DNA of 64,000 nucleotides from Liquorilactobacillus oeni DSM 19972 (GTDB lineage Bacteria > Bacillota > Bacilli > Lactobacillales > Lactobacillaceae), in assembly GCF_001436275.1 (NCBI RefSeq), contig NZ_AZEH01000020.1, forward strand, positions 186,001 to 250,000. The letters run 5' to 3'. A model generated the notes under the pieces. The model was not told the origin of the DNA, ran no database searches, and saw only the letters and a program-made list of their open reading frames with translations. Each line of letters begins with the position of its first letter. The stretch's first letter is position 1. Below are positions 11,092 through 19,997 of this stretch, in pieces. Position numbers and translations under genes: made by a program.

Positions 11092-11363
11092 TATGATTTT
11101 AACGCCTTTTTGTTAAAAATTAAACATTGTTAACTTCTTAATTTGTGGACTTGTTAAGAATAAGTCATTTAAAATTCGGACAAACAGTTAAATGTTACTA
11201 TAAATTAATTCATTATAGCCCGATTGTGAAATAGTGAGCATTAATTTACACCACTAGTGATAATTAACTGGAAATTATGCTAAAATTCTAATATATTGAG
11301 TATTTTATGCTGTCGGTATTTTTTGCTGCTTTTAAAACAGCCATCATTTTTAGGAGGTTACCA

Positions 11364-11591
11364 TTGAGAAAAATATGGCTCCACGCCGCACTGCTTCTCA
11401 CCATTTTTAGCACTTTTTTTATACCGCTTTTGTTTTTGACAATTTGGTCTTTCATAGCCCAAAATTATTTATTGATCATTATTATGGTCCTGATTGTTTT
11501 TGTTTACCTTAATATAGAATCCGTTTTATTAGTGCTGGTTTTATTTAAGAGGAAAAAAGCAAGGGAAAAAAACGAAGATGACAAACCATAA
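11364..11591 (+). CDS. Small two-helix membrane protein, function unknown
   Basis: A TTG at 11364 lies six bases after a perfect AGGAGG (11352-11357), which decides the start against a longer open frame from 11307. The 75-residue product has two hydrophobic segments, LHAALLLTIFSTFFIPLLFL and the IIIMVLIVFVYL region, then a basic, charged tail KRKKAREKNEDDKP. I do not recognise a family. It stands alone, divergent from the pdh operon and convergent with mnmG, with element copy C between it and mnmG. Confidence 0.6.
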   Translation: MRKIWLHAALLLTIFSTFFIPLLFLTIWSFIAQNYLLIIIMVLIVFVYLNIESVLLVLVLFKRKKAREKNEDDKP

Positions 11592-11658
11592 TACTGGTTT
11601 ATCTGTTGCAATACACAGCTTTTACCTCGATTTTTGCTTTAAAAAACCGTACAAAAAT

Positions 11659-11836
11659 GGGACTGAGCCAAAAGTTAATTTTTGACTTAGTCCCTGTTTT
11701 AACCTGAAATATGCAAATTAATGTATTTCAATAGTTAGTCTTTTCCGTTTGACCATGAATTACTCATAGTCAAATTCAGACTAGATCCGTAACTCACAGT
11801 TAGTTGATGCTCAAAATCTAACGACTATTAGCACAC
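11659..11836 (-). repeat. Palindrome-terminator element, copy C (inverted)
   Basis: Read on the minus strand this is a nearly full-length copy. The body is 11723-11836 with arms GTGCTAATAGTCGTTA and ACTATTGAAATAC, and the terminator hairpin is 11659-11694 (GGGACTGAGCCAAAA / TTTTGACTTAGTCCC). It fills the gap between the convergent small membrane gene and mnmG. The hairpin can stop transcription in both directions. Confidence 0.82.
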
Positions 11837-11903
11837 TCCTCATAACCTTACTGAAACAATGTACTTCAGCAACTTATGTTTAAAACTGAAGCTCAAAGGT
11901 TCC

Positions 11904-13823
11904 TTAAGCTCCCTTTTTCTTTAATTTAGCAATTTTCCCTTGTTCAATATATATCGCTAAAATAGAGATATCAGCAGGATTAACTCCGCTGATTCTGCTA
12001 GCTTGAGCCAAAGTTTCAGGTTGAATCTTTTGCAGCTTTTGCCGAGCTTCGGTTGCCAAACCTTCAATTGCAGTATAATCAATCAACTCTGGAATTCTTT
12101 TTGCTTCCATCTTTTTAAGTTTCTCTACTTTTCTGTATGCTTTTTTAATATACCCGTCATATTTAAATTGAATTTCAATCTGCTCAATCTCGCGTTGCTT
12201 AAGCGGTGCTTCAGGTGCAGGGATAAACCTTAGCAAGTCCGCATAGCTTACTTCAGGCCGACGCAAAAATTCACTTGCAAGTACCCCGTCTTTCAATGGT
12301 GCCGCCCCTTTGGTTGCAAGAAAAGCATTCACCTGTTCGTTAGGTTTAATTCTTACCTCTTTAAGTCTCTTCATTTCGTCTTCGATTGCCTCTTTTTTAC
12401 GATTAAAAGCAGCAAATCTTTCTTCTGAAATTAAACCCAGCTGATGTCCAAGTGCCGTCAAGCGCAAATCTGCATTATCGTGGCGCAGAATCAAGCGGTA
12501 CTCAGCACGCGATGTCAACAAACGATACGGTTCATTAGTTCCTTTTGTAACAAGGTCATCAACCATCACGCCGATATATGCATCACTTCTTTTAAGTATA
12601 ACTTGGTTTTTGCCTAAAGCCTTTAGTCCGGCATTGATACCTGCTAGAATGCCTTGCCCTGCAGCTTCTTCATACCCAGAAGTCCCGTTTGTCTGCCCAG
12701 CAGTATATAATCCCTTGATCAATTTAGTCTCCAATGTGGGCCGCAACTGATAAGGTGCAACAATATCATATTCAATTGCATAGCCGGGACGCATCATTTG
12801 AGCGTGTTCAAGTCCCTTGATCGAATGAATCAGTTTTTGCTGGATTTCTTCCGGCATTGAAGTCGATAATCCTTGCAGATAATATTCATCTGTATTTCGC
12901 CCTTCAGGTTCAATAAATAGCTGATGACGAGGTTTGTCAGCAAACCTGACAATCTTATCTTCAATGGACGGACAATAACGCGGCCCCACACCCTTAACTA
13001 TCCCGGAAAACATAGGGGCTCTATCAAGGTTTTCTCTGATCAGTTTATGCGTTGTTTCATTAGTATATGTTAGCCAGCATGACAACTGCTCTTTAACACT
13101 TAAAAAGTCTTCATCGGATGATTCGAAACTGAAATGATTTGGCTGTGTATCGCCTGGCTGTTCCTCGGTATCAGTATAATCAATTGTGTTGCCATCAACT
13201 CGTGGCGGAGTTCCTGTTTTAAAACGGTGTAGTTCAAAGCCCAATTTTTCCAGATTGCCGGAAAGTTTTTTAGCAGGTTGTGTATTGTTGGGGCCTGAAG
13301 AATATGTCAACTCACCGATAATAATCTTACCACGTGCAGCTGTTCCCGTTGTCAGCACCACAGTTTTTGCACCATAACGTGCTCCCGTATTAGTAACAAC
13401 ACCTTTAATTGTACCGTCTTCAACAATTAAATCGTCAACAATCCCTTGGCGTAGTGTCAAATGCGGTTGTTTTTCAATAGTATGCTTCATTTCGATCGAA
13501 TAAAGACGCTTATCAGCTTGAGCCCGCAAAGCACGTACAGCTGGTCCTTTACCTGTATTAAGCATTCTCATCTGCACATAGGTTTTATCTATGTTACGGC
13601 CCATTTCACCGCCTAAAGCGTCTACTTCACGCACCACAATTCCCTTAGCTGGTCCGCCAATCGATGGGTTGCAAGGCATAAACGCAACCATTTCTAGATT
13701 AATAGTCATTAAAAGTGTGTCGTTGCCCATTCGAGCAGCTGCAAGCGCAGCTTCACAGCCGGCATGCCCTGCACCGACAACGATTACATCATAATCTTTG
13801 CTAGTATATTGCTTTACTTCCAT
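11904..13823 (-). CDS. mnmG: tRNA uridine-5-carboxymethylaminomethyl modification enzyme MnmG
   Basis: MnmG works with MnmE to make cmnm5U at the wobble position of several tRNAs. The 639-residue protein begins with an FAD-binding fold ([21 protein letters not shown]). It has the conserved [26 protein letters not shown] block, the TGTPPRVDG segment and the long C-terminal helical domain ending [12 protein letters not shown]. Full length. It follows mnmE by about 18 bp in the usual mnmE-mnmG order. The flanking rnpA-yidC-jag genes normally found near this pair are absent. Confidence 0.97.
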   Translation of the reverse strand: MEVKQYTSKDYDVIVVGAGHAGCEAALAAARMGNDTLLMTINLEMVAFMPCNPSIGGPAKGIVVREVDALGGEMGRNIDKTYVQMRMLNTGKGPAVRALRAQADKRLYSIEMKHTIEKQPHLTLRQGIVDDLIVEDGTIKGVVTNTGARYGAKTVVLTTGTAARGKIIIGELTYSSGPNNTQPAKKLSGNLEKLGFELHRFKTGTPPRVDGNTIDYTDTEEQPGDTQPNHFSFESSDEDFLSVKEQLSCWLTYTNETTHKLIRENLDRAPMFSGIVKGVGPRYCPSIEDKIVRFADKPRHQLFIEPEGRNTDEYYLQGLSTSMPEEIQQKLIHSIKGLEHAQMMRPGYAIEYDIVAPYQLRPTLETKLIKGLYTAGQTNGTSGYEEAAGQGILAGINAGLKALGKNQVILKRSDAYIGVMVDDLVTKGTNEPYRLLTSRAEYRLILRHDNADLRLTALGHQLGLISEERFAAFNRKKEAIEDEMKRLKEVRIKPNEQVNAFLATKGAAPLKDGVLASEFLRRPEVSYADLLRFIPAPEAPLKQREIEQIEIQFKYDGYIKKAYRKVEKLKKMEAKRIPELIDYTAIEGLATEARQKLQKIQPETLAQASRISGVNPADISILAIYIEQGKIAKLKKKGA

Positions 13824-13841
13824 TTTAATCTCCTGTTATTC

Positions 13842-15233
13842 TTACTTTCCTAAACAAAACTGGCTGAACAGCTGATTTAAAAGTTCATCTTGATAACTAT
13901 CACCTGTAATTTCCCCTAAAAGGTCCCAACAACTTGTCATATCAATCTGAACCAAATCAACAGGCATATTGTCTTCAATACCCTTTAACACCGCGTCAAG
14001 AGCTTTTTCTGCCCTCTTTAAAAGAGCAATATGGCGTGTATTTGTAACCATTACCGTTGTCTGGCTGTTTTCAATACCGCCGAAGAAAAGTTTTGAAATC
14101 TTTGTTTCCAGCTCAGCAAGTCCTTTATTTTTCAATACAGACATTGTCAGCAATTCTTCATTAGATCCCAAAAGCTTCCTAAGCTCTTCCAAATCAATTT
14201 TTTGCTCAAGGTCTCCCTTGTTTAAAAGAACAAGCCTCTTCTTTTTTGCAGTTAATGCCAACAACTGCCGATCTTCAGTTGTTAAAGGTTCGCTGCTATT
14301 TAAAACCAGCATGACCAAGTCAGCCTGATCAATTGCTTTTTTTGAACGCTCGACCCCGATCTTTTCAACTTTGTCAGCAGTCTCACGAATACCGGCAGTA
14401 TCTACCAATTTCAGAGGCACTCCTCTTACATTAACGTATTCCTCAATTACATCGCGGGTTGTTCCTGCAACATCTGTAACGATCGCCTTATCTTCATGCA
14501 AAAGATGATTCAACAGGCTCGACTTTCCAACGTTGGGCCGCCCGACAATAGCAGTAGCAAGCCCTTCACGTAAAACTTTGCCCTGTTTAGCCGTTTCAAG
14601 AAGCTGTTGAATACGCTGCTTAACTTCAAGTGCCTTTTCTTTAAGTAAACGAGTTGTCATTTCTTCAACATCGTCGTACTCTGGGTAATCAATATTAACT
14701 TCTACTTGAGCCAGTACACTTAAAATATCTTGGCGTAAATTTTTAATCAGATGCGCTAAATTACCATCGAGCTGTTTTAAAGCAACCTGCATAGAGCGGT
14801 CAGTCTTTGCCCGAATCAAATCCATGACAGCTTCTGCCTGTGACAAATCGATCCGTCCATGTAAAAATGCGCGTTTAGTAAACTCGCCCGGTTCTGCCAA
14901 CCGAGTTCCATTGCTTAGTAAAAGCTGCAATATTCGATTTGTTGCAACTATTCCGCCGTGACAGTTAATTTCGACTACATCTTCACGAGTAAAAGTTTTA
15001 GGAGCCCTCATTACAGAAACCATTACTTCATCAATTTCTTGATGTGTTTGAGGATCAATAATATGACCATAATTAATAGTATGACTTGCAACATGGAGCA
15101 GGTTTTTACCTGAAAAGACTTTTTGTGTATCTTGAATCGCCTCTTCTCCGCTTAAGCGGACAATCGAGATTGCTCCTTCACCTGGCGGAGTCGAAATTGC
15201 AGCGATTGTGTCAAATTCTGTAGCAGTTTCCAC
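13842..15233 (-). CDS. mnmE: tRNA modification GTPase MnmE
   Basis: Potassium-dependent GTPase that partners MnmG in wobble-uridine modification. The N-terminal folate-binding domain ([21 protein letters not shown]) is followed by a helical domain and an inserted G domain with [28 protein letters not shown] and LNKGD; the chain ends in the catalytic FCLGK. An open frame extends to 15305, but an AAGGAGG site lies before the GTG at 15233. That start gives 463 residues, the family norm. A terminator-like hairpin lies between the promoter and this start. Confidence 0.96.
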   Translation of the reverse strand: METATEFDTIAAISTPPGEGAISIVRLSGEEAIQDTQKVFSGKNLLHVASHTINYGHIIDPQTHQEIDEVMVSVMRAPKTFTREDVVEINCHGGIVATNRILQLLLSNGTRLAEPGEFTKRAFLHGRIDLSQAEAVMDLIRAKTDRSMQVALKQLDGNLAHLIKNLRQDILSVLAQVEVNIDYPEYDDVEEMTTRLLKEKALEVKQRIQQLLETAKQGKVLREGLATAIVGRPNVGKSSLLNHLLHEDKAIVTDVAGTTRDVIEEYVNVRGVPLKLVDTAGIRETADKVEKIGVERSKKAIDQADLVMLVLNSSEPLTTEDRQLLALTAKKKRLVLLNKGDLEQKIDLEELRKLLGSNEELLTMSVLKNKGLAELETKISKLFFGGIENSQTTVMVTNTRHIALLKRAEKALDAVLKGIEDNMPVDLVQIDMTSCWDLLGEITGDSYQDELLNQLFSQFCLGK

Positions 15234-15263
15234 CCTTTTAAGACCTCCTTTAAATAAAGACAA

Positions 15264-15306
15264 TAAAAAAAGCGCCACTCCACGCGTTATACGTGGATAA
15301 AGCACT
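15264..15306 (-). terminator. Terminator-like hairpin in the mnmE 5' untranslated region
   Basis: On the minus strand AGTGC and CCACG pair with CGTGG and GCGCT, followed by seven T residues. No gene lies upstream on this strand, because the next transcript is divergent. The hairpin falls between the predicted mnmE promoter and the GTG start at 15233, so it may act as an attenuator. Confidence 0.5.
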
Positions 15307-15345
15307 TTGACTACTTCATCAATTAAGATAAGAATGATTGTCTAT

Positions 15346-15374
15346 AATATACTTTTTATTCAAAAAAAAGTCAA
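15346..15374 (-). promoter_or_regulatory. Predicted promoter of mnmE-mnmG
   Basis: On the minus strand TTGACT (-35, 15369-15374) and TATATT (-10, 15346-15351) are separated by 17 bp. This gives an untranslated leader of roughly 105 nt that includes the terminator-like hairpin. Confidence 0.55.
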
Positions 15375-15508
15375 TCACAGCTCGCTTGGAAATGTTTTTT
15401 TAATTATTCCATCATAATTTTTAGGAGTCATATCAACATAAAAACTATGTTTTATTAACTATTTATCCAGAAAATAAAATAAAAATTACATTATTATTAA
15501 AATAATGC

Positions 15509-15536
15509 TTGCTTTTTTAATGTGAGTAGTTATAAT
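15509..15536 (+). promoter_or_regulatory. Predicted promoter of the leader peptide-bcaT operon
   Basis: TTGCTT (15509-15514) and a perfect TATAAT (15531-15536) are spaced 16 bp apart. The expected transcript starts near 15543, about 40 nt before the leader peptide ATG. Confidence 0.6.
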
Positions 15537-15585
15537 AAAAATATCAATTACGAAACAACTTTAAAATCGAAGGGAGTTGAGAAAC

Positions 15586-15708
15586 ATGTCATACACTAGT
15601 ATGAGTACCATGAGCTGCAATAACAGCTCTAATACAGCAATCCAATACCTAGTGAGCCTAGTCATTATTAACACACACGATGTGTTTCTCAATGTCTTGG
15701 CTGATTAG
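15586..15708 (+). CDS. Branched-chain-amino-acid-rich leader peptide
   Basis: An AGGGAG ribosome site (15571-15576) precedes an ATG that opens a 40-codon frame ending at TAG 15708. The second half, AIQYLVSLVIINTHDVFLNV, is packed with Ile, Leu and Val codons, the hallmark of peptides that sense charged branched-chain tRNAs by ribosome stalling. Two terminator hairpins follow before the aminotransferase gene. The bases TTGAGAAACA covering the end of the ribosome site and the A of the start codon (15577-15586) are perfectly complementary to TGTTTCTCAA at 15683-15692 inside the same frame. Attenuation by leucine, valine or isoleucine supply is inferred from this layout. Confidence 0.7.
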   Translation: MSYTSMSTMSCNNSSNTAIQYLVSLVIINTHDVFLNVLAD

Positions 15709-15727
15709 AGTATAAGGACATTAAAAA

Positions 15728-15766
15728 CCATCGTGCTAAGGGTAACTTAGGCGGTGGATTTTTTTT
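15728..15766 (+). terminator. Attenuator hairpin 1 after the leader peptide
   Basis: CCA and CTAAG on the left pair with CTTAG and TGG on the right around a GGTAA loop, followed by eight T residues. It lies 20 nt after the leader peptide stop codon, the position expected of an attenuator. Confidence 0.65.
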
Positions 15767-15768
15767 AC

Positions 15769-15807
15769 GTACCCATCGCTAGAATATTATGCGATGGGTA
15801 CTTTTTT
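15769..15807 (+). terminator. Attenuator hairpin 2, strong terminator before bcaT
   Basis: GTACCCATCGC and GCGATGGGTAC form a perfect 11-bp stem with a short loop, followed by six T residues. The operon cannot be transcribed from the predicted promoter without bypassing both hairpins. Confidence 0.8.
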
Positions 15808-15864
15808 ATTATCTTTTAACTCAATTCCTGTTGCTTCGCAATTTAATTTAGAGGAGGAATCATT

Positions 15865-16911
15865 ATGACATTGACATCAGACCCTAAAGCAAAAAAGCCA
15901 CAAGAATTAGACTGGAACAACCTTGGCTTTACCTACATGAATTTACCATACAGATATCGCGCATATTGGCGGGATGGCGAGTGGCGCGATACAGGATTAA
16001 CAGAAGATGCAAATGTTACCATCAGTGAAGGATCTACAAGTCTGCATTATGGTCAAGAAGTTTTCGAAGGTTTGAAGGCTTATCGTTGTAAAGATGGCAG
16101 CATTAACCTTTTCCGTCCTGATCAAAATGCTAAGCGAATGCAGAAAAGCTGCGAGCGCTTAATGATGCCAAAAGTCCCTGTTGAAATGTTTATCAACGCT
16201 CTCAAACAAGTTGTCAAAGCCAATGAAGATTATGTTCCTCCATATGGTACAGGTGCAACTCTTTACCTCCGTCCTTACTTGATTGGCGTTGGCGGCAATA
16301 TTGGTGTTCACCCAGCAGAAGAATATATATTTTCAATTTTTGCAATGCCTGTTGGAAGTTACTTCAAAGGCGGCTTGACTCCTACGAACTTTGTTGCATC
16401 TGAATATGACAGAGCTGCACACAAAGGAACAGGTGCAAGCAAAGTTGGCGGAAATTATGCAGCCAGCCTCTTCCCTGGACAACTTGCACATGATGCAGGC
16501 TTTTCAGATTGTATCTATCTTGACCCGATTGAACACAAGAAGATCGAGGAAGTTGGTTCCGCAAACTTCTTTGGAATTACTAAAGAAGGTAAATTTGTCA
16601 CACCAAAATCCCCATCTATTTTACCAAGTGTTACAAAGTACTCGTTATTATATCTTGCTGAGCATCACTTTGGCATGGAAACCGAACAAGGAGACATCTA
16701 TATTGATCAATTGGATCATTTTGCTGAAGCCGGCGCTTGTGGAACCGCTGCTGTAATCTCACCTATTGGCGGTTTCAAATACGGCGATAATTTCCACGTC
16801 TTTTATAGTGAAACAGAAGTTGGCCCTGTAACACGCAAACTTTATGATGAATTAACCGGGATCCAGTTTGGCGACCGCAAGGCACCGCAAGGCTGGGTTG
16901 AAAAAGTTTAA
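15865..16911 (+). CDS. bcaT: Branched-chain-amino-acid aminotransferase
   Basis: PLP enzyme that interconverts leucine, isoleucine and valine with their 2-oxo acids using 2-oxoglutarate/glutamate. The 348-residue protein shows SLHYGQEVFEGLKAYR, the region GASKVGGNYAAS with the likely PLP lysine Lys193, EVGSANFFGI, and the phosphate-binding end AGACGTAAVISPIGG. GAGGAGG precedes the ATG. It is the first enzyme gene after the leader peptide and attenuators, and is followed by a PfoR-like membrane protein and an L-hydroxyisocaproate dehydrogenase. That context suggests catabolic use, with Leu going to 2-oxoisocaproate. Confidence 0.95.
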   Translation: MTLTSDPKAKKPQELDWNNLGFTYMNLPYRYRAYWRDGEWRDTGLTEDANVTISEGSTSLHYGQEVFEGLKAYRCKDGSINLFRPDQNAKRMQKSCERLMMPKVPVEMFINALKQVVKANEDYVPPYGTGATLYLRPYLIGVGGNIGVHPAEEYIFSIFAMPVGSYFKGGLTPTNFVASEYDRAAHKGTGASKVGGNYAASLFPGQLAHDAGFSDCIYLDPIEHKKIEEVGSANFFGITKEGKFVTPKSPSILPSVTKYSLLYLAEHHFGMETEQGDIYIDQLDHFAEAGACGTAAVISPIGGFKYGDNFHVFYSETEVGPVTRKLYDELTGIQFGDRKAPQGWVEKV

Positions 16912-16939
16912 TACTAATCTTTAAAAAGGAGTTATTATA

Positions 16940-18022
16940 ATGGAAAATACAAATACCGCTGAGAAAACGTCCGTAAAAGAATACGCCTATCGTGTTAGTG
17001 CCGCAGTTGCCAACGCTATCTTGGTTACTTTAGGAATTGGTTTGTTGCTTCAGACCATTGCATCTTTTATTCATTGGAATGCCCTTTATCAAGTTGGAGT
17101 AATTGCTAATGATCTCCTTGCCCCAGCTTTAGGTGTTGCTATTGCTTCACAGCTTGGAACCAATTCACTGGTCATGTTCAGTGCTATGATCTCTTCTACT
17201 ATAGGGGCAAACGCGGTACATTTTACAAACAGTGCTGTCAATGGAACTACCGCAACCGGTGCAAGTCTTATGCAGGCAGCAGGGAGCGCCACTTTTGCAA
17301 CTGGACAACCGATTAGTGCTGTTTTAGCAGGTTTAATTGCTGCTTTAGTAGGTAAATATCTTACAGGAAAAACACCGCTTGATATGATGCTCGTTCCTTT
17401 TACCGCTACTCTCGTCGGTGGTATTGCCGGCTTAGGTCTGGCAGCCGTTACTACCCCCTTCTTGCTGAATGTCAGTGCATTTATCGCACAAACAATGCAG
17501 GTAAATCCGCTGGTAGGTTCAATTTCAATTTCTGCAATCTGGGCTCTTTTCTTAATGACACCTGCGTCTTCTGCAGCACTCGCAATTGCTTTAACGCTTG
17601 ATCCAATTTCTTCAGCTGCAGCTTTAATAGGTACAACCTCACAATTTGTAGCCTTTACTGCAATGTCATTCAAACAAAACAATGCAGGGGCCAACATTGC
17701 TCAAGGAGTTATGACACCTAAAGTTCAATTTCCTAACCTCTTGATCAATCCTTACTTGTTAGTTCCATCAATGCTTTCCGCTGTTGTTTGTGCACCGATT
17801 GCAACTATCATGTTCGGCTTCCGTTCAACCTACAAACTTGCTGGTTTAGGGCTTAATTCCTTCATTGCTCCACTGGCCTATGTTGCACAAGGATGGGGCC
17901 CATTCGATGTATACATGTTCACTGGGGTATTCTTGCCTGCAGTAATCTCATTAGTTGCATATAGCATGATGAAAAAAGCTGGCTTTATTAAAGATAATCA
18001 GCTTCACTTAGAGATCGTTTAA
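16940..18022 (+). CDS. PfoR-like PTS_EIIC_2 family membrane protein
   Basis: The 360-residue protein has roughly 8-10 hydrophobic segments and resembles the PTS_EIIC_2 (PF13303) family, which includes the PfoR regulators. Characteristic stretches are LLLQTIASFIHWNALYQVG, ANDLLAPALGVAIASQLG and NPYLLVPSMLSAVVCAPIAT. No EIIA or EIIB domain is present or adjacent, so a normal phosphotransferase role is doubtful. AAAAGGAG precedes the ATG. Its place between bcaT and an L-HicDH in one operon suggests it moves a branched-chain amino acid, oxo acid or hydroxy acid, or senses one. That is inference. Confidence 0.75.
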   Translation: MENTNTAEKTSVKEYAYRVSAAVANAILVTLGIGLLLQTIASFIHWNALYQVGVIANDLLAPALGVAIASQLGTNSLVMFSAMISSTIGANAVHFTNSAVNGTTATGASLMQAAGSATFATGQPISAVLAGLIAALVGKYLTGKTPLDMMLVPFTATLVGGIAGLGLAAVTTPFLLNVSAFIAQTMQVNPLVGSISISAIWALFLMTPASSAALAIALTLDPISSAAALIGTTSQFVAFTAMSFKQNNAGANIAQGVMTPKVQFPNLLINPYLLVPSMLSAVVCAPIATIMFGFRSTYKLAGLGLNSFIAPLAYVAQGWGPFDVYMFTGVFLPAVISLVAYSMMKKAGFIKDNQLHLEIV

Positions 18023-18046
18023 TTAAAGATATGAATATGTAAATCA

Positions 18047-19018
18047 TTGGAGAACAGAAAGGAATATAAAGATAACATAGGAAGAAAATATGCAGTTATT
18101 GGTGTTGGTCATGTCGGCTCTACAATTGCTTTTGCTTTAGTAACTAAAGGCGATGCAGACGAGCTGGTTCTAATTGATACGAATGAAAAGAAGGCTCGTG
18201 CCGAGCAGCTTGATCTTCAAGATGCAACAGCGCGATTAGAAACTAGGCCTAAAATTAAAATTCAAGATTACAGTGAACTCGCGGATACTGATATTCTATT
18301 TGTCACAGCAGGAAATATCCATGCTTTAGATCATGCGAGTGGTAATCGGTGGGCAGAATTTGAATATACACGTGAAATCGTCAAAGATATTGCACCAAAG
18401 ATCAAAGAAAGCGGTTTTCATGGTGTTTTAATAGACACCATGAATCCTTGTGATGCTATTTCTCAATATTTGCAAAAAGAGATCGGATTACCGGGTTCAC
18501 AGGTTCTGGGAACAGGAACATTTCTTGATACAGCTAGAATGCAACGTGTCGTCGCAGAAAATTTTGCTGTGGATCCTAAAAACGTTAGCGGCTTTGTCTA
18601 TGGTGAACATGGTGAATCACAGTTTGTTGCATGGTCGACTGTTAAAGTAAATGGACTCGATGTAAAGCCTCTCGCTGCTCAAAAGCATTTGGATCTTGAC
18701 AAACTGGAAGATCAAGCTCGTTCTGGTGGATGGGCAATCCATTCCGGAAAAGGTTATACCAGTTTCGCAATTGCAACCTGTGCAATCAAACTCAGCCGTG
18801 CTGTTTTTGACGATGCACAGCTGATGTGCCCTTGTTCAACATACAATGAAAAGTATGATTCTTACGTCGGCCAACCGGGAATCATCGGCAAAAATGGGGT
18901 TGAAGAAGTGGTCGCCATTCCTCTATTGCCCGAAGAAGAGGTAAAATTAGCCAACTCTGCTGCTACTATTAAAGAAAAATTCAAAACGATGGAAGTAGTT
19001 GAACAAGTTACTAACTAA
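18047..19018 (+). CDS. L-2-hydroxyisocaproate dehydrogenase (L-LDH family)
   Basis: NADH-dependent reduction of branched 2-oxo acids to L-2-hydroxy acids. Residues (numbered from TTG 18047) include the Rossmann motif VIGVGHVGS, substrate-binding Arg164 in GTGTFLDTARMQR and catalytic His188 in YGEHGESQFVAWSTV. The active-site loop GNIHALDHASGNRWAEF is longer than in lactate dehydrogenase and resembles L-HicDH. The 5' end is odd: there is no ATG or GTG. TTG 18047 has almost no ribosome site, whereas AAAGGA (18058-18063) points to an ATA at 18077, where the homologous proteins begin. Element copy D follows the gene. Confidence 0.85.
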   Translation: MENRKEYKDNIGRKYAVIGVGHVGSTIAFALVTKGDADELVLIDTNEKKARAEQLDLQDATARLETRPKIKIQDYSELADTDILFVTAGNIHALDHASGNRWAEFEYTREIVKDIAPKIKESGFHGVLIDTMNPCDAISQYLQKEIGLPGSQVLGTGTFLDTARMQRVVAENFAVDPKNVSGFVYGEHGESQFVAWSTVKVNGLDVKPLAAQKHLDLDKLEDQARSGGWAIHSGKGYTSFAIATCAIKLSRAVFDDAQLMCPCSTYNEKYDSYVGQPGIIGKNGVEEVVAIPLLPEEEVKLANSAATIKEKFKTMEVVEQVTN

Positions 19019-19036
19019 ATAGGTAATCAAAAAGGG

Positions 19037-19219
19037 CTCATGCCGATAGTCGTTAGACCTTGAGCATTAACTGCGAATTACGAACACAGTCTGAATTTGA
19101 TTATGAGTATTTCATGATTAAAAGGAAAAGACTGACTATTGAAACACGATTAATGGGTATATTCAGCTTAAAACAAAGGGGATTGGATCAAAAGTTAACT
19201 TTTGATCCAATCCCCTTTG
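19037..19219 (+). repeat. Palindrome-terminator element, copy D
   Basis: The body (19037-19147) keeps the left arm CCGATAGTCGTTAGA and right arm GACTGACTATTGAAACAC. The terminator at 19174-19219 is a perfect 46-bp palindrome with no unpaired loop at DNA level (left arm starts CAAAGGGGATTGGATCAAAA). It lies between the convergent L-HicDH and XRE genes, so it can terminate both. Confidence 0.85.
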
Positions 19220-19303
19220 TTGTTTTTTGCTGCATGCGCTCATTAAAGGATACTCAAGATGCTTAACAAATATATAGTGAAAAACATACCTCTTATATTC
19301 TCC

Positions 19304-19648
19304 TTAATTTCCCCAAATAGTACTAATGACTCGCCCAATTATCCAAACAACTGCTATTACCATCATCCAACCAGTACTGCGCATAAATTCCCATGCTCCT
19401 GTTCTAGGATGTTGATGGCTTTTATCGATAATTATTTTCTGTTTCAAGCCATCATCGTTCTTAATCAGACTATCTAAACTCACATTAAACAATTCGCTGA
19501 TTTGTATTAAACGGTCAATATCTGGGTAAGCCGTTCCCGTTTCCCATTTCGAAACAGCCTGACGATTTACATTTAAAGTGTTAGCTAATTTTTCCTGGGT
19601 CATTTCACGTTTCTCGCGTTCTTCTTTGATTAGATTTCCTAAAATCAT
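19304..19648 (-). CDS. XRE-family regulator with C-terminal membrane helix
   Basis: Residues 1-65 form a classic helix-turn-helix domain (EREKREMTQEKLANTLNVNR, QAVSKWETGTAYPDIDRLIQ). A basic linker leads to one hydrophobic helix near the C terminus (GWMMVIAVVWIIGRVIS). AAGGGGG lies 8 nt before the ATG at 19648, giving 114 residues and rejecting a GTG start three codons earlier. Membrane tethering of the DNA-binding domain suggests it responds to an envelope signal, which is inference. Targets are unknown; it lies beside the 5-oxoproline operon but is separated from it by a repeat element. Confidence 0.85.
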   Translation of the reverse strand: MILGNLIKEEREKREMTQEKLANTLNVNRQAVSKWETGTAYPDIDRLIQISELFNVSLDSLIKNDDGLKQKIIIDKSHQHPRTGAWEFMRSTGWMMVIAVVWIIGRVISTIWGN

Positions 19649-19848
19649 CCTATGCACCCCCTTGTTCTATCTATTATTCTATCCACCCTTATTATGGCTG
19701 AAAACACCATAAAAAGCACGTTATTGATCAGTGCATAAGTATATAATTGCAAACTACACCCGCTGCCATGAATTTTCAATCAGGTTGGCTCAAATAGACC
19801 GTTACAATTTACTTGCCATAGTTTTCTCAAATGCAAACAAAAAAGAAA

Positions 19849-19938
19849 GTGTGCCGATAGTCATTAGGCTTTGAGCATTAACTGCAAAAGAATACACATA
19901 AAGACTGAGCCAAAACATAACTTTTGACTCAGCCTCTT
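19849..19938 (+). repeat. Palindrome-terminator element, copy E (internal deletion)
   Basis: The copy has the left arm GTGTGCCGATAGTC and CTTTGAGCATTAACTGC. It then jumps straight to the terminator hairpin GACTGAGCCAAAA / CTTTTGACTCAG, having lost the inner loop and right arm. It follows the 3' end of the 5-oxoproline operon, whose transcript it can terminate on the minus strand. The rest of the 19649-19997 gap shows no further gene. Confidence 0.75.
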
Positions 19939-19997
19939 TAGAATTAAATTATTTAAATAAATTTAAATGTAAAAACACACTGCACTAATTTAATTAG

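Noticed and set aside
15728-15807. A T-box in front of bcaT
   Set aside because: There is no GGGTGGNACCGCG antiterminator motif or stem I. The translated leader peptide explains the terminators better.
18047-19018. Simple annotation as L-lactate dehydrogenase
   Set aside because: The active-site loop and the operon with bcaT fit L-hydroxyisocaproate dehydrogenase better; the general family is the same.
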